Below, in pieces: positions 44,704 to 54,672 of a stretch of DNA of 64,000 bases (its first letter is position 1; the number at the start of each line of letters is the position of its first letter). This stretch comes from Liquorilactobacillus hordei DSM 19519. Its GTDB lineage: Bacteria; Bacillota; Bacilli; Lactobacillales; Lactobacillaceae. The notes under the pieces were generated by a model, which was not told the origin of the DNA, made no database searches, and worked only from the letters and a program-made list of their open reading frames with translations. The stretch covers positions 1,736,001 to 1,800,000 of the forward strand of contig NZ_CP049303.1 in assembly GCF_019443985.1 (NCBI RefSeq), written 5' to 3'. A program made the position numbers and the translations under genes.

Positions 44704-44795
44704 AAAAGCACCTCCAAAACTTGATTTACATGTCCAAGTTTTGTAAGGCACTTCACTTATGTCATTCTCCCAATTTTTCATCTATTCAATAAAGA

Positions 44796-45461
44796 CTATT
44801 GATCCATTAAACTGTTGAAATAATCAACATCTTTTTGATAACCAACAACTAGTAGACTATCTCCTAGAATCAGTGCATCACTTGGTGCGGGGGAAATGTC
44901 TATTTTTTTGTCGTGTCTGATTGCAATTACGTTAAGTGCGTATTTCTTTCTAAATTCAAGTGAAGCTAAAGATGCCCCAACAAAAGAATTTTTTGTAATC
45001 TTAATCTCAGCAACTTTGATATCAGAAGATAGGTCAAGGTAATCTAACATATTTCTTGAAAGAAGATTCTTACCAATTCTTGTTCCCATATCTCTTTCAG
45101 GATGAACAACTTTATCTGCTCCCAACTTTACCAAAACACGTGCATGATACTCGTTTTGCGCCTTGGCAGTAATATACTTAACACCCAATTCTTTAACCAT
45201 CAATGTGACCAGAATACTTGCTTGGATGTCTTCACCAATCGCTATTACGACATGATCAAAGTTTCGAATACCAATTGATTTGAGCGTACTTTCATCTTGT
45301 GCATCCGCAATAATTGCTTGAGTTGCAATATCTTTAAAAGCATTTATTCGTGCCTCGTCTTTGTCAATCACCAATACTTCAGCACCAGCGTTTATCAAAG
45401 TCTGACAAACACTTGAACCAAATCTTCCTAGCCCAATCACCGCAAAAGTTTGTTTAATCAT
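44796..45461 (-). CDS. ktrA: Potassium uptake regulatory subunit KtrA/TrkA type
   Basis: 222 residues. The RCK_N domain begins FAVIGLGRFGSSVCQTL, with an acidic VIDKDEARI that binds the nucleotide, and is followed by RCK_C (about 135-220) of the sort that binds cyclic-di-AMP in Gram-positive bacteria. It gates a KtrB-like membrane partner, not in this window. ATG at 45461 has AAGGAGGG 11 nt upstream; the open frame to 45545 has no start signal. IS 1 lies 40 bp downstream. Confidence 0.92.
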   Translation of the reverse strand: MIKQTFAVIGLGRFGSSVCQTLINAGAEVLVIDKDEARINAFKDIATQAIIADAQDESTLKSIGIRNFDHVVIAIGEDIQASILVTLMVKELGVKYITAKAQNEYHARVLVKLGADKVVHPERDMGTRIGKNLLSRNMLDYLDLSSDIKVAEIKITKNSFVGASLASLEFRKKYALNVIAIRHDKKIDISPAPSDALILGDSLLVVGYQKDVDYFNSLMDQ

Positions 45462-45483
45462 TCTGTTGAAGTCCCTCCTTAAC

Positions 45484-45522
45484 AAAAAAGAGCTACGACA
45501 CAAAAGTAATTTGTCAGAGCTC
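45484..45522 (-). terminator. Terminator after apt / in the ktrA leader
   Basis: GAGCT-GACA and TTTGTC-AGCTC arms form an interrupted stem, followed on the minus strand by TTTTTTG. The Shine-Dalgarno of ktrA begins only a few bases later, so the hairpin ends apt transcription and may attenuate ktrA. Confidence 0.7.
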
Positions 45523-45571
45523 CTTTTCAACATTAATTTCATCATACCTGCTAAATGTTAAATCAATTAAA

Positions 45572-46090
45572 TTAATAATTCATCAAACTTAAAATATCAT
45601 AATCCTTAATTTTGTCACGTCCATTTAAAGCGTCTAGTTCAATAATGAACGCACAGCCAACAACAATCCCACCTAGTTGTTCAACTAAATCAATTGTCGC
45701 TCCAATTGTTCCACCAGTTGCCAATAAGTCATCAGTAACCAACACCCGTTGTCCTGGTCTAACCGCATCTTTATGCATGTACAGAGCAGATGTCCCATAT
45801 TCAAGCGCATATTTTGCTTCAACCGTTTCACGAGGCAACTTTCCCTTTTTACGTGCGGGCGCAAAACCAACCCCTAGTTCATAGGCTACAGGGCATCCAA
45901 CAATAAAGCCTCGTGCTTCAGGGCCAACAATCATCTCAACCTTCTTATCATGGGCAAATTGAACTATTCGTGCCGTAGCTTGCTTATAAGCTTCTCCATC
46001 TGCCATCAGAGGTGAGATATCCCGAAAAACAATTCCCTTTTCAGGATAATCAGGGATGCTTGCGATATACTTCGTCAAATCTAGTGCCAT
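45572..46090 (-). CDS. apt: Adenine phosphoribosyltransferase
   Basis: 172 residues. It salvages adenine to AMP with PRPP. The PRPP loop is [14 protein letters not shown], and the base-contact region has [17 protein letters not shown] and [12 protein letters not shown]. It follows recJ by 20 bp, an order common in the Firmicutes. Confidence 0.96.
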   Translation of the reverse strand: MALDLTKYIASIPDYPEKGIVFRDISPLMADGEAYKQATARIVQFAHDKKVEMIVGPEARGFIVGCPVAYELGVGFAPARKKGKLPRETVEAKYALEYGTSALYMHKDAVRPGQRVLVTDDLLATGGTIGATIDLVEQLGGIVVGCAFIIELDALNGRDKIKDYDILSLMNY

Positions 46091-46109
46091 TCTATAAACG
46101 CTCCTTTAA

Positions 46110-48443
46110 TTAAACTGTTATGAACTGGGAAATAATTTTCTCAAATTCTACAGTTTTACTCGTCAATAAGACATTTTCTGCTTCAAGCAATCGTTGTCTT
46201 GCACGATAACTAGGAGCATCCTTCAAATTAATTCTTCTGCTTGAAGATGATCCAGCCATTAATCCATTGTCTATTTTAACAAATCCAACTTCAAAAAACA
46301 CCTGTAACATAAAAATCAGCAAATCTTTTTTTATTTTCAAATAATCTGCTAGTTTGTTCAAATCATTTTTTAAATCAATATTTTTGTGTGAAACTGCAAA
46401 ACGATAAACTTTTCCAAGTTCTTCTTTGGTTGGCATCCCCGTGAGAAGTATCGGCTTGTACGGATAAAGAATAGTTGTTATCTCTTCAAATTCAACTTTA
46501 TTTAATAAAGTACTAAAGCTTTCCAAATTTGGTGGACAATCCACAATAATTAAATTGTTGACCTTTGCTTGTTCAGGCAACTTATCCAGCCCTACAATTA
46601 TTCTTGCATCGCGCTTAAAATAATTTGCCAACTTCCGATAGACCGTTGCATCAAAGAAAAAGAATTCACCATCTGTTCGTAGCAAATTTGGAGTTAACTT
46701 ACTGTGTCTTAAGTCATTAACTCTAATCTTAGTTGTTTCCGCAATATCTAGGCAAAAGTCCTTAATCATTATTTGCAGTTTTGTTTGTCCTCTCCACACA
46801 TTAGTGCTCAGCTCTCCAACAAATTCTATTTCATCTGCATTATTAACAAGTTGTTGCCCATTCTCACCAATTGAAAATGCAATTGCATCAATTGCTTCCT
46901 GTCTACCTTTTAAAGTCATTTTAAAATGATTCTTATCTTGCCCCATCAAAATTGACTTTTGAACTTTATAATTTGAAAAGGAAAAAATGGGCTTAGGGTT
47001 AGCCACTCCAAATGGTGCTAATTGTTTTATTTCTTCAAAAAAATCAAGACTGAGATCATCTATCTCAATAGTTTGCTCAACTTCTAATGGTGTTTTCTTA
47101 TCTAAATCCAGCTGCTGGTTTTTTGCTTCAACATCTAGTACTCTTTGTAATTCAACCACTTTTGATTTTTCCAAAGCCAAACCACATGCCATATGATGTC
47201 CGCCAAAACTAATTAAAAGATCACGATGAACATTAATTGCATCAAAAAGTTGGAAAGATTCAATCGATCTCCCCGAACCTTTCACCGTTTCCCCATCTTC
47301 ACTAACACTTAACACAAGTGATGGTTTTCCCGTTCTTTCAACTAAGTGACTAGCAACAATCCCTAAGACACCTTCATGCCAATTTTCACCAGCAACAACA
47401 TTGATTAAATGCTTATTGGGATTTTCTTCAGCTAACTTCTGAAGTGCCTGTTCTGTAATAGTCGTCACTAATTCTTTGCGTTTAGCATTCAACTCTTCAA
47501 CTTTATCTGCCAGTTGCTTTGCCCTGTCATCATCAAGTGTAGTTAATAATTCTACCCCAGTATTTCCATTTTGAATTCTTCCTAGTGAATTTAAGCGTGG
47601 AGCAAGTGCAAAGCCGATCGTTTCTTCACTAATATCAGCAACGTTGATTTTTGCATTATCTAACAAAGTTAACAATCCCAAACGTTGTGTGTTTCTAAGC
47701 GCAATAATTCCAAACTTAACAAGTGCGCGGTTTTCACCAAGTAACGGCATTAAATCAGCAACTGTCCCAATTGCAACTAAATCAAGTAGCTCTTGTGGAA
47801 TATCTTCCAACAATGCTGAAGCAACTTTAAAAGCAACCCCAACACCTGCTAAATCTGGACAAGGATATTTTTTATTAGGATGTCGTGGATGAACAATTGC
47901 AGCTGCTTCAGGTAACTTGTCAGGCAATTCATGATGGTCGGTTATCACAACATCGACACCTTTACTTTGTGCGTATGCAACCTCCTCATATCCACTAACT
48001 CCGTTATCGACCGTAATAATTAGTTCTGTTCCAGCACTAATCAACTTTTTATACACATCTATATTTGGTCCATATCCATCAACGAAACGATCAGGTATGT
48101 AATAGTTTACACTGGCACCCAGTTGTTCAAGTGTTTCGTACATCACTGCTGTACTTGTTAAACCATCTGCATCATAGTCACCATAAACTGTAATCATTTG
48201 ATTATTCATTACAGCATTTTGGATTCGTTCTACAGCTTTATCCATATCATGCAAAAGATAGGGGTCACAAATATTATCTTCACTTGGATTTAGAAATTTG
48301 TTAGCCGCATCAGAGTTTGAGATATTTCTCTTAACTAACAACCGTGCTAGCAGTTTTGAAATTCCCATTTGTTTTTGCAATTTTAATTCTTTTTCTTCCA
48401 ATGCCGTAGACTCGAACTTCCATTCGTAGTGCTTGTCGAACAA
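46110..48443 (-). CDS. recJ: Single-strand DNA exonuclease RecJ
   Basis: 777 residues. The DHH phosphoesterase core has MITVYGDYDADGLTSTAVMY, DNGVSG and VITDHHELP; the DHHA1 part has GENWHEGVLGIVASHLVE and SFGGHHMACGL. An OB domain and a Firmicute-type C-terminal extension follow. TTG at 48443 is chosen because GGAG is 9 nt upstream; the TTG at 48452 directly abuts it. Confidence 0.95.
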   Translation of the reverse strand: MFDKHYEWKFESTALEEKELKLQKQMGISKLLARLLVKRNISNSDAANKFLNPSEDNICDPYLLHDMDKAVERIQNAVMNNQMITVYGDYDADGLTSTAVMYETLEQLGASVNYYIPDRFVDGYGPNIDVYKKLISAGTELIITVDNGVSGYEEVAYAQSKGVDVVITDHHELPDKLPEAAAIVHPRHPNKKYPCPDLAGVGVAFKVASALLEDIPQELLDLVAIGTVADLMPLLGENRALVKFGIIALRNTQRLGLLTLLDNAKINVADISEETIGFALAPRLNSLGRIQNGNTGVELLTTLDDDRAKQLADKVEELNAKRKELVTTITEQALQKLAEENPNKHLINVVAGENWHEGVLGIVASHLVERTGKPSLVLSVSEDGETVKGSGRSIESFQLFDAINVHRDLLISFGGHHMACGLALEKSKVVELQRVLDVEAKNQQLDLDKKTPLEVEQTIEIDDLSLDFFEEIKQLAPFGVANPKPIFSFSNYKVQKSILMGQDKNHFKMTLKGRQEAIDAIAFSIGENGQQLVNNADEIEFVGELSTNVWRGQTKLQIMIKDFCLDIAETTKIRVNDLRHSKLTPNLLRTDGEFFFFDATVYRKLANYFKRDARIIVGLDKLPEQAKVNNLIIVDCPPNLESFSTLLNKVEFEEITTILYPYKPILLTGMPTKEELGKVYRFAVSHKNIDLKNDLNKLADYLKIKKDLLIFMLQVFFEVGFVKIDNGLMAGSSSSRRINLKDAPSYRARQRLLEAENVLLTSKTVEFEKIISQFITV

Positions 48444-48465
48444 AAAAATCAACTCCTACTAAGTT

Positions 48466-48813
48466 TTACTTCAAATTCAAATCATTAGTTCGATTATTAT
48501 TGATTTTGCGCTGATATTTCGCCCTGACTTCAGTCAACTTTTTCTGGTAATCATCTTCAAGTTGCTTCTTAATTTGTTCTTCATTATCATTTTTCTTTTT
48601 CAATTCTCGTCTTAAACTAACAATTGTTACTGTTGACACTAAAACAGCCACTAAAGCACCTAACAACAATGAAACTACTAAAATTAAGACTAATGGCAAA
48701 CTAAACTTACCAAACAGAAAATTCAGTTCAACTTTTTGTGTATTCAGCAACGCAAAAATCACTACGACTAATGCTATCAAAAGTGCCACAATCATTCTCC
48801 ACTGATTTTTCAT
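48466..48813 (-). CDS. LapA-family (DUF1049) membrane protein
   Basis: 115 residues. Two transmembrane helices (about 7-25 and 40-65) separated by NTQKVELNFLFGKFSLP match the LapA/DUF1049 layout; a charged coiled coil with KKKNDNEEQIKKQLEDDYQKK follows. In E. coli LapA helps the LPS-control LapB; in lactobacilli the role is unknown. ATG at 48813 has GGGAG 8 nt upstream. It lies 22 bp before recJ. Confidence 0.8.
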   Translation of the reverse strand: MKNQWRMIVALLIALVVVIFALLNTQKVELNFLFGKFSLPLVLILVVSLLLGALVAVLVSTVTIVSLRRELKKKNDNEEQIKKQLEDDYQKKLTEVRAKYQRKINNNRTNDLNLK

Positions 48814-48837
48814 ACTCAACGCTCCCTTTTATTAATC

Positions 48838-49647
48838 CTATTTCTTGTTAAACAAATCCCCCGCTAAATAATCCCCAATTCTTGGAAATAATTCATAAAA
48901 GCGATGAGCTATTTCAAAAGAAAAAGGTACCGTAAGCTCCCTTTTGCTGGTTCCAATTGTACTAACTACTTTTTGCGCAATGTCTTCTGGTTGTTGAACT
49001 AAAAAACCAACTCTACTTAGATAGCTTCCCGTTTTATCAGCTATCTCAAAAAACTCAGTATCAATTGGTCCTGGATTAACAGTCAACACAGAAATTCCCA
49101 GAGGCTTTAATTCGAGCCTTAGTGCATTTGAATACCCCAGCACTGCAAATTTAGTTGCTGAATACACGGCCGATTTTGGTGTTGCAATCTTACCGGCTAC
49201 AGAGGCCACATTAATAATGGCACCTCTTTTACGTTTTGCCATCTTAAGCGCAGTATACTTTGATAGGTACATCAATCCCAATACATTAACTCTGAACATC
49301 TTTTCAGCCGTCTTCATTTCAAAATTAAGAACATCTTCCATTAATCCAAAACCTGCATTATTTACAAGGACATCAATCGGCCCCAGTTCGTCTTCGATAT
49401 TTTTGACTAAATGCTCAATTTGCAGTGGATCTTCAACATCTAGCTGTTTTGCAACCGATATTCGTCCTGATAATTTCTGACATTCTCTCGTGACTACCTC
49501 AAGTCTGTCTAATCTTCGGGCACAAGCTACTACAATCGCACCCTTTCTCGCTAATTCATATGCTATCTGTTCCCCTAGTCCAGAAGATGCTCCTGTTACA
49601 ACAACAATCCGATTATGCAGATCCTTTAGTTGTTTATAATTCTTCAT
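48838..49647 (-). CDS. Short-chain dehydrogenase/reductase
   Basis: 269 residues. The NAD(P)-binding motif is VVTGASSGLGEQIA, the structural NNAG occurs in LVNNAGFGL and the catalytic Tyr-Lys pair in VYSATKFAV. ATG at 49647 has AGGAGGG 6 nt upstream; the open frame beyond has none. It starts 10 bp after rnz, so the two are translated from one message. The substrate cannot be told from sequence; C-terminal hydrophobic text suggests membrane association. Confidence 0.9.
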   Translation of the reverse strand: MKNYKQLKDLHNRIVVVTGASSGLGEQIAYELARKGAIVVACARRLDRLEVVTRECQKLSGRISVAKQLDVEDPLQIEHLVKNIEDELGPIDVLVNNAGFGLMEDVLNFEMKTAEKMFRVNVLGLMYLSKYTALKMAKRKRGAIINVASVAGKIATPKSAVYSATKFAVLGYSNALRLELKPLGISVLTVNPGPIDTEFFEIADKTGSYLSRVGFLVQQPEDIAQKVVSTIGTSKRELTVPFSFEIAHRFYELFPRIGDYLAGDLFNKK

Positions 49648-49657
49648 TCTTTCCCTC

Positions 49658-50596
49658 CTATTTATGAGAAAATGGAACCATGTAGGTATCAAAATCATTA
49701 GCCAATTTTGTATTTTCAAAAACTTTATGTGCATCTTTTTCAAGTTGTAATGCCTTTACACCGACATATCTAGCAGATATATGCGTGAGAAAAAGTTGTT
49801 TTACTTCAGCTTGCTTAGCAATTTTAGCAGCTTGCATATTAGTTGAATGATGATAGTTAAATGCGAGTTGAGCTTCATCTCTACCGAAAGTACTTTCATG
49901 AATAAGTACGTCTGCATTTTGTGCTAACCCCAAAATTGATGGTGCCTGCCTTGTATCGCCAAGAATAGTAACGATTCTTCCTCTTTTTTTCTCTCCAAGG
50001 TAGTCCTGCCCATCAATAACTCTACCATCAGGCAACTCTACTTTTTCACCCGCTTTTAACCTTCCATAAATTGGTCCTGCAGGTATATGTTCCTCTTTCA
50101 GCCGCTCAACCTGTAATTCTCCTGCATAGTCATTTTCAACAACTCGGTAACCAAAACACTCTATTCGATGATCCAAGCGATCTACATATACTCTAAACTG
50201 TGCTTCGTTTACAAGTAATCCTGTTTTTTCAATCTCAATATACTTTATTTTGTAAGTTAACTTAGTTTGCGAAACACGTAGACTAAGCTGTACGAAATCT
50301 TTAACTCCTTTTGGCCCATAAATAATCAAAGTTCCCATTTGTTGGGCACCTTGGAAAGAACGACTACTTAAAAAGCCTGGTAATCCAAAGAGATGATCTC
50401 CATGAAGATGTGTGATAAAAATTCTAGTCACCTTTCGAGGTCTAATTGAGGTTTTCAATATTTGATGCTGTGTTCCTTCACCGACATCAAACAACCAAAC
50501 TTCATTTATCTCTTCCAACAATTTTAGCGCTATACTAGTTACATTACGTGACTTTGCGGGTGAACCCGCACCAGTTCCTAAAAATTCAATTTCCAT
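49658..50596 (-). CDS. rnz: Ribonuclease Z
   Basis: 312 residues. It trims the 3' end of tRNA precursors lacking an encoded CCA. The metallo-beta-lactamase motifs are [12 protein letters not shown] near the N-terminus, [15 protein letters not shown] (zinc ligands), LGDTRQ and [12 protein letters not shown] at 50596 gives the normal length; the extra 8 residues to 50620 lack a start signal. Confidence 0.96.
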   Translation of the reverse strand: MEIEFLGTGAGSPAKSRNVTSIALKLLEEINEVWLFDVGEGTQHQILKTSIRPRKVTRIFITHLHGDHLFGLPGFLSSRSFQGAQQMGTLIIYGPKGVKDFVQLSLRVSQTKLTYKIKYIEIEKTGLLVNEAQFRVYVDRLDHRIECFGYRVVENDYAGELQVERLKEEHIPAGPIYGRLKAGEKVELPDGRVIDGQDYLGEKKRGRIVTILGDTRQAPSILGLAQNADVLIHESTFGRDEAQLAFNYHHSTNMQAAKIAKQAEVKQLFLTHISARYVGVKALQLEKDAHKVFENTKLANDFDTYMVPFSHK

Positions 50597-50757
50597 ATAT
50601 AATTCCAATCTATCAAGCACATATAAACGGCTTAAAGTATAATAATATCTTACATCATTTTAACATCAAAATAAAAGCTGTCACTATATTTAATTACAAA
50701 ATATAATTAAACAGATGTCTTAAAAAACAAAATTCATTTCATGAAAAGAGGAAGAAT

Positions 50758-51066
50758 ATGTATTTAAAAGACTTTTCAACCCTAGTATTTGGACTCAATC
50801 CTAGTTATCAGCTATATTTTCAAAACAACAATTCTTTAATTCCAATTACACAGTTTTTAAAGAATGATCAGGCTACAATTTTGCTAACAAATTCTGCTTC
50901 AGGTACTGCAATGAGCTTACAATCCTTTTTCAAATTGTCAAATCAATTTGCTTCACCAAACACAGAAATCTTAATTAACTATAATTCCCAAGACTTCAAA
51001 GTTTTTGGATATCGTATATCAGAAAACAGATTGTTAATAAATGGTAAATTACGTCTTGTAGAATAA
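50758..51066 (+). CDS. Hypothetical protein
   Basis: 102 residues, not recognised. It is rich in Asn, Gln, Ser and Phe, has no signal peptide or membrane helix, and alternates short hydrophobic strands and polar turns. AGAGGAAG lies 4-5 nt before ATG. It stands alone between rnz and oatA. A weak CTGTCA-N18-TATAAT pair upstream may be its promoter. The terminator after it has its T run on the other strand, so this transcript has no clear end of its own. Confidence 0.6.
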   Translation: MYLKDFSTLVFGLNPSYQLYFQNNNSLIPITQFLKNDQATILLTNSASGTAMSLQSFFKLSNQFASPNTEILINYNSQDFKVFGYRISENRLLINGKLRLVE

Positions 51067-51109
51067 AAAAACGAGGCTGTCACAAATTATTAATTTGTTG
51101 GCATTCCTC
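51065..51109 (-). terminator. Terminator after oatA
   Basis: A GAGG/CCTC stem encloses the palindrome ACAAATTA-T-TAATTTGT. Seven T residues follow on the minus strand only, so it serves oatA (the plus side lacks a T run). Confidence 0.75.
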
Positions 51110-51165
51110 ATAATTAATTATCTTTCTAACCAAAAAAGGCTACATTAATATCTTTTTTAAGCATT

Positions 51166-53070
51166 TTATTTTTCTTCTAATACTTCTTTTGCAATAAAAT
51201 TACTATAATAATTCAGACCGTATTCGTTCGGATGAACATTATCGTCATAGAACCAGTTAGTGTGATTATTACTATAATCATACCAATCTATTACATGCAA
51301 ATTAGAATATGTTTTAGTTGCAGCATTCAGTGAGTCATTAACTTGACCTTGCCATCTTCTAGTCGGAACATGCGTATTTATCCAATAAACTCTGCGATTG
51401 CCGATTGCACCCATGATTTGATAGAGTTCTTCATCGTTAAATGGTCCATTAGTTCCCAAACTCAACAAAACAGTATTATCTAATTGACCTTTTTGTGCAA
51501 GTTCATTCAAGATTCCAATTGCATCTCTTGGCTGTCTTCCGACTTTTGCATCAATATACATTTGCTGAAAAATAGACTTTAACTTAACCGACCCATCAGC
51601 CAATACTGAATCACCAATTGCTGTAATTCTCATAGTTGCAGCTTGCTGTTGTTGCTGTGGTGTCAATTCAACTGGTTGTGAACTTGATTTTGCCTGCGAA
51701 GAGCTCGTTGAATTGCTTGCACTTTCTTGTGAAGAAGATGTAGAGCCTGAATTTTGTGCTCCCTTGTCTTGTAATTTTTTATTGCTCTTTGTAACTTCTT
51801 TTTGATTCTTCTTTATCACGTTCTCCAATTGCTTATCTTCCTGATTACTTTGTAACTTAGGTTGGAAAACTGCGCCTGTCATCGTTAATGCAATTAAGAT
51901 AATTGCACCTACAATCCATAATCTACGCCAACCATAACGAGACTTTCTTTTAAGAAGTTCTGCTATTACCTCCCTTGTCCTTGAATAATCAAAGTGTTGG
52001 AGTGGTAATTCAATATAACAATAAGATAAGTGACTGATTATCAAAATCAAACAAATCTCAATAAAAAAATGAATCCACGGATGTGCTGCCATATTTGAAA
52101 TATGCGACTCATAAAAAATCATTACCGGATATTGATAAAGATATATTCCATAACTTCTCTTGCCTAACCAAGTAAAAATCGGATTAGTTAATAATTTATT
52201 CATATCAGCACCTGGGTGAGCAACAGTTGCTATCAGAAGCATTGAAATTAAGGAAAAGAAGAACATCCCCCCATGGTATGTCAAATCACTTTCACCAGAC
52301 ATTGAGAAGAACATCAAAATAATTATAATTAAACTAGCTATTCCTATACAATCTAAAATTATTCTTGATTTTTTCTGAAGATTATTTTTCAATCCTTTAC
52401 TTGGCCAGATAACTGCCAAACTAGTTCCCAATAAGATCGAAAACATCCTTGTATCAGTTCCAAAGTATATTCTTGAGGAATCTTGACCATCTTTATACAA
52501 TAATGCCATCGCTAATGCTGAAAAGAATGCCACTATAAAAATAACATCAAAAATAGGTTGTTTTTTTCGCAAAATTACCCATAAAACTGTTAGTATAATT
52601 GGCCAAAAAAGATAAAATTGACCTTCAATCGACAATGACCAGAGATGTGTAAAAGGTGACTGTACTGCTCCAAAACGATCAAAGTACGATTGTCCCTGTT
52701 TAACTTGCACCCAGTTATAAACATAAATCAAGTTGCCAATTATTACATTTCGGATGCCAGTCAACAAACTTCTTTGAAATAAAGTTATATATGCACTCGT
52801 AGCAACAATCATTGTCACCAATCCTGGATATAGTCGCTTCATTCTTTTCTTATAGAAGGAAAACAGATTAACTTTTCCATTTTTTTGAATCTCTTCATTC
52901 AAAATATCTGTAATAAGATATCCAGATAACACAAAAAAAATTGGGACCCCCAAAAAGCCACCCTGAACATCATATGGTACAAGGTGATATAAAATAACTC
53001 CGATAACTGCAATTGCTCTGATGCCATCAAAGCCTGTAATATAACGTCTTTTTTTACTACTCGTATTCAT
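51166..53070 (-). CDS. oatA: Peptidoglycan O-acetyltransferase (OatA-like)
   Basis: 634 residues. The N-terminal acyltransferase-3 domain has about ten membrane helices, with TGFDGIRAIAVIGVILYHL and SIEGQFYLFWP. A Ser/Gln-rich linker (about 430-480) leads to an extracellular SGNH esterase domain: AIGDSVLADG (nucleophile Ser) and DDNVHPNEYG (Asp-His). The pattern is that of OatA, which acetylates muramic acid and gives lysozyme resistance. ATG at 53070 is preferred; it starts 36 bp after obgE. A role on another glycan polymer is possible. Confidence 0.88.
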   Translation of the reverse strand: MNTSSKKRRYITGFDGIRAIAVIGVILYHLVPYDVQGGFLGVPIFFVLSGYLITDILNEEIQKNGKVNLFSFYKKRMKRLYPGLVTMIVATSAYITLFQRSLLTGIRNVIIGNLIYVYNWVQVKQGQSYFDRFGAVQSPFTHLWSLSIEGQFYLFWPIILTVLWVILRKKQPIFDVIFIVAFFSALAMALLYKDGQDSSRIYFGTDTRMFSILLGTSLAVIWPSKGLKNNLQKKSRIILDCIGIASLIIIILMFFSMSGESDLTYHGGMFFFSLISMLLIATVAHPGADMNKLLTNPIFTWLGKRSYGIYLYQYPVMIFYESHISNMAAHPWIHFFIEICLILIISHLSYCYIELPLQHFDYSRTREVIAELLKRKSRYGWRRLWIVGAIILIALTMTGAVFQPKLQSNQEDKQLENVIKKNQKEVTKSNKKLQDKGAQNSGSTSSSQESASNSTSSSQAKSSSQPVELTPQQQQQAATMRITAIGDSVLADGSVKLKSIFQQMYIDAKVGRQPRDAIGILNELAQKGQLDNTVLLSLGTNGPFNDEELYQIMGAIGNRRVYWINTHVPTRRWQGQVNDSLNAATKTYSNLHVIDWYDYSNNHTNWFYDDNVHPNEYGLNYYSNFIAKEVLEEK

Positions 53071-53105
53071 TTTTCCAACCCCAAAATACAAAAAACTTCT
53101 ACCGT

Positions 53106-54422
53106 TTATTCAACAAATTCAAATGTAAACTTATCAATCCTAACCAAATCACCTTGTTTAGCACCTTTTGCTCTCAGTGCATCATCAACACCCATTCCCC
53201 TTAATTGACGGGCAAAGCGCATAATACTTTCATCATGTTCAAAATCAGTCATTTTAAATAACTTATCTAATTCGACACCGCTTAATACCCATGTTGCATC
53301 TGGATCTCTTGTGATTTCAAAAGGATATTTTTCTGACTCTTCAAACTTATAAACAACTCCATTTTCAAGCTGCTCTTGGCGTTTTCTATCTGCCAATGTT
53401 GGAAATACAGGTGTCTTTTCAAGTAAATCAGCGGCTTTTGCCATCAACTCCTTAACACCCGTATGTGTTACTGCAGAGATTTCAACAACCTCTGGGACAG
53501 TTTTGAGCATTGTATCCTTCTTAATCTTTGCAATGAATTCTGGCAAATTTTCCTTTGAATCTGGTAAATCCATCTTACTTGCTACTACAATTTGTGGTCG
53601 CTCAAGTAGCGTTTCATCGTATGACACCAATTCTTGATTGATTTTAACAAAATCATCATATGGATCTCGCCCATCTGTACCACTTAAATCAACCAAATGC
53701 AGGATTACTCTTGTCCGTTCAATATGTCTCAAAAATTGAATTCCAAGTCCGACTCCTTGCGAAGCACCCTCAATTAATCCTGGCAAATCAGCCATGACGA
53801 AGTCTCTGCCATCATCTAATCTGACCATTCCTAAGTTAGGTACAAGTGTTGTAAAATGATAAGCAGCTATCTTAGGTTTAGCACTCGTAACGGTTGCTAA
53901 CAATGTTGATTTTCCAACTGAAGGGAAACCAACCAGTCCAATATCTGCTAGAACTTTTAATTCTAGTCGCAAGATTCGTTCAACACCTGGTTCACCATTT
54001 TCCGAAATTTCTGGTGCTGGGTTCTTTGCACTCGCAAAATGAATATTTCCACGACCACCACGACCACCTTTTGCAACAACTAGCTCATCGCCATTGTGCA
54101 GTAAATCACCTAAAATTTCACCTGTTTCATCATCAGTTACTGTAGTCCCTTCAGGTACAAAAACATAAGAATCGCTTGCTCCACGACCATACATTCCTTT
54201 ATTCATACCTTTTTCACCATTTTTAGCCTTAAAATGGCGATGGTAACGGAAATCCATCAATGTCCGTAATCCTTCATCGACTTTTAAAACTATACTTCCA
54301 CCTTTACCACCGTCGCCGCCAGCGGGCCCCCCGTTAGGAACAAACTTTTCACGACGAAATGCGACTATCCCATCTCCGCCATTTCCAGCTTTTACGTTAA
54401 TCTTGACTTGATCGACAAACAT
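53106..54422 (-). CDS. obgE: GTPase ObgE/CgtA
   Basis: 438 residues. The glycine-rich Obg fold at 1-157 ([22 protein letters not shown]) precedes the G domain with [21 protein letters not shown] and ASKMDL. The C-terminal OCT domain (about 360-438) is present. It acts in 50S assembly and (p)ppGpp sensing. Its promoter carries a palindrome. Confidence 0.97.
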   Translation of the reverse strand: MFVDQVKINVKAGNGGDGIVAFRREKFVPNGGPAGGDGGKGGSIVLKVDEGLRTLMDFRYHRHFKAKNGEKGMNKGMYGRGASDSYVFVPEGTTVTDDETGEILGDLLHNGDELVVAKGGRGGRGNIHFASAKNPAPEISENGEPGVERILRLELKVLADIGLVGFPSVGKSTLLATVTSAKPKIAAYHFTTLVPNLGMVRLDDGRDFVMADLPGLIEGASQGVGLGIQFLRHIERTRVILHLVDLSGTDGRDPYDDFVKINQELVSYDETLLERPQIVVASKMDLPDSKENLPEFIAKIKKDTMLKTVPEVVEISAVTHTGVKELMAKAADLLEKTPVFPTLADRKRQEQLENGVVYKFEESEKYPFEITRDPDATWVLSGVELDKLFKMTDFEHDESIMRFARQLRGMGVDDALRAKGAKQGDLVRIDKFTFEFVE

Positions 54423-54512
54423 TATTTGTTCACCCTTCTTTCCATATTGATTATTTACATTTGTGCTAATATGTGAGCTAATAAAGAAAAAATGAACTTG
54501 TTCATCGTTACC

Positions 54513-54560
54513 CTAAAAACTACCACCGCCAACTATAACAGTTTTTAGAATTAAGGTCAA
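54513..54560 (-). promoter_or_regulatory. obgE promoter with inverted repeat
   Basis: On the minus strand TTGACC (54555-54560) and TATAGT (54532-54537) are separated by 17 bp. A 9-bp inverted repeat, CTAAAAACT/AGTTTTTAG (54540-54548 with 54513-54521), brackets the -10 box and the start of transcription. Confidence 0.65.
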
Positions 54561-54672
54561 AAATACGCTCGTTGTCTTTTTACGTATTTATACTATAAAG
54601 TTTAACAATTTCATTTCATCAAAAAAAATCATATAATTTACGTATCTAAAACTAATCAAGGAGTGATCTAAA

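Larger units (their letters stand above)
43283..44755 (-). mobile_element. IS3-family insertion sequence 1 (IS150 group)
   Basis: 1473 bp with terminal inverted repeats matching at 24 of 28 positions (TGTACTGCC... and TGAAGTGCC..., both followed by a TTGGACATGT block). A 3-bp direct repeat, CTT, flanks it (43280-43282 and 44756-44758). It holds orfA and orfB in overlapping frames and both open frames are intact, so it may be active. Confidence 0.9.

Noticed and set aside
44704..44781. Extended N-terminus of IS 1 OrfA
   Set aside because: This stretch includes the terminal repeat and continues outside the element; the TTG at 44703 has a proper Shine-Dalgarno.
45462..45571. Cyclic-di-AMP (ydaO-type) riboswitch ahead of ktrA
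   Set aside because: The leader is only about 110 bp and lacks the size and conserved blocks of that class; only a simple terminator hairpin is seen.
54561..54672. Manganese (yybP-ykoY) riboswitch or MntR site ahead of mneS
   Set aside because: The region is short, AT-rich and shows neither the riboswitch fold nor an MntR-like dyad.
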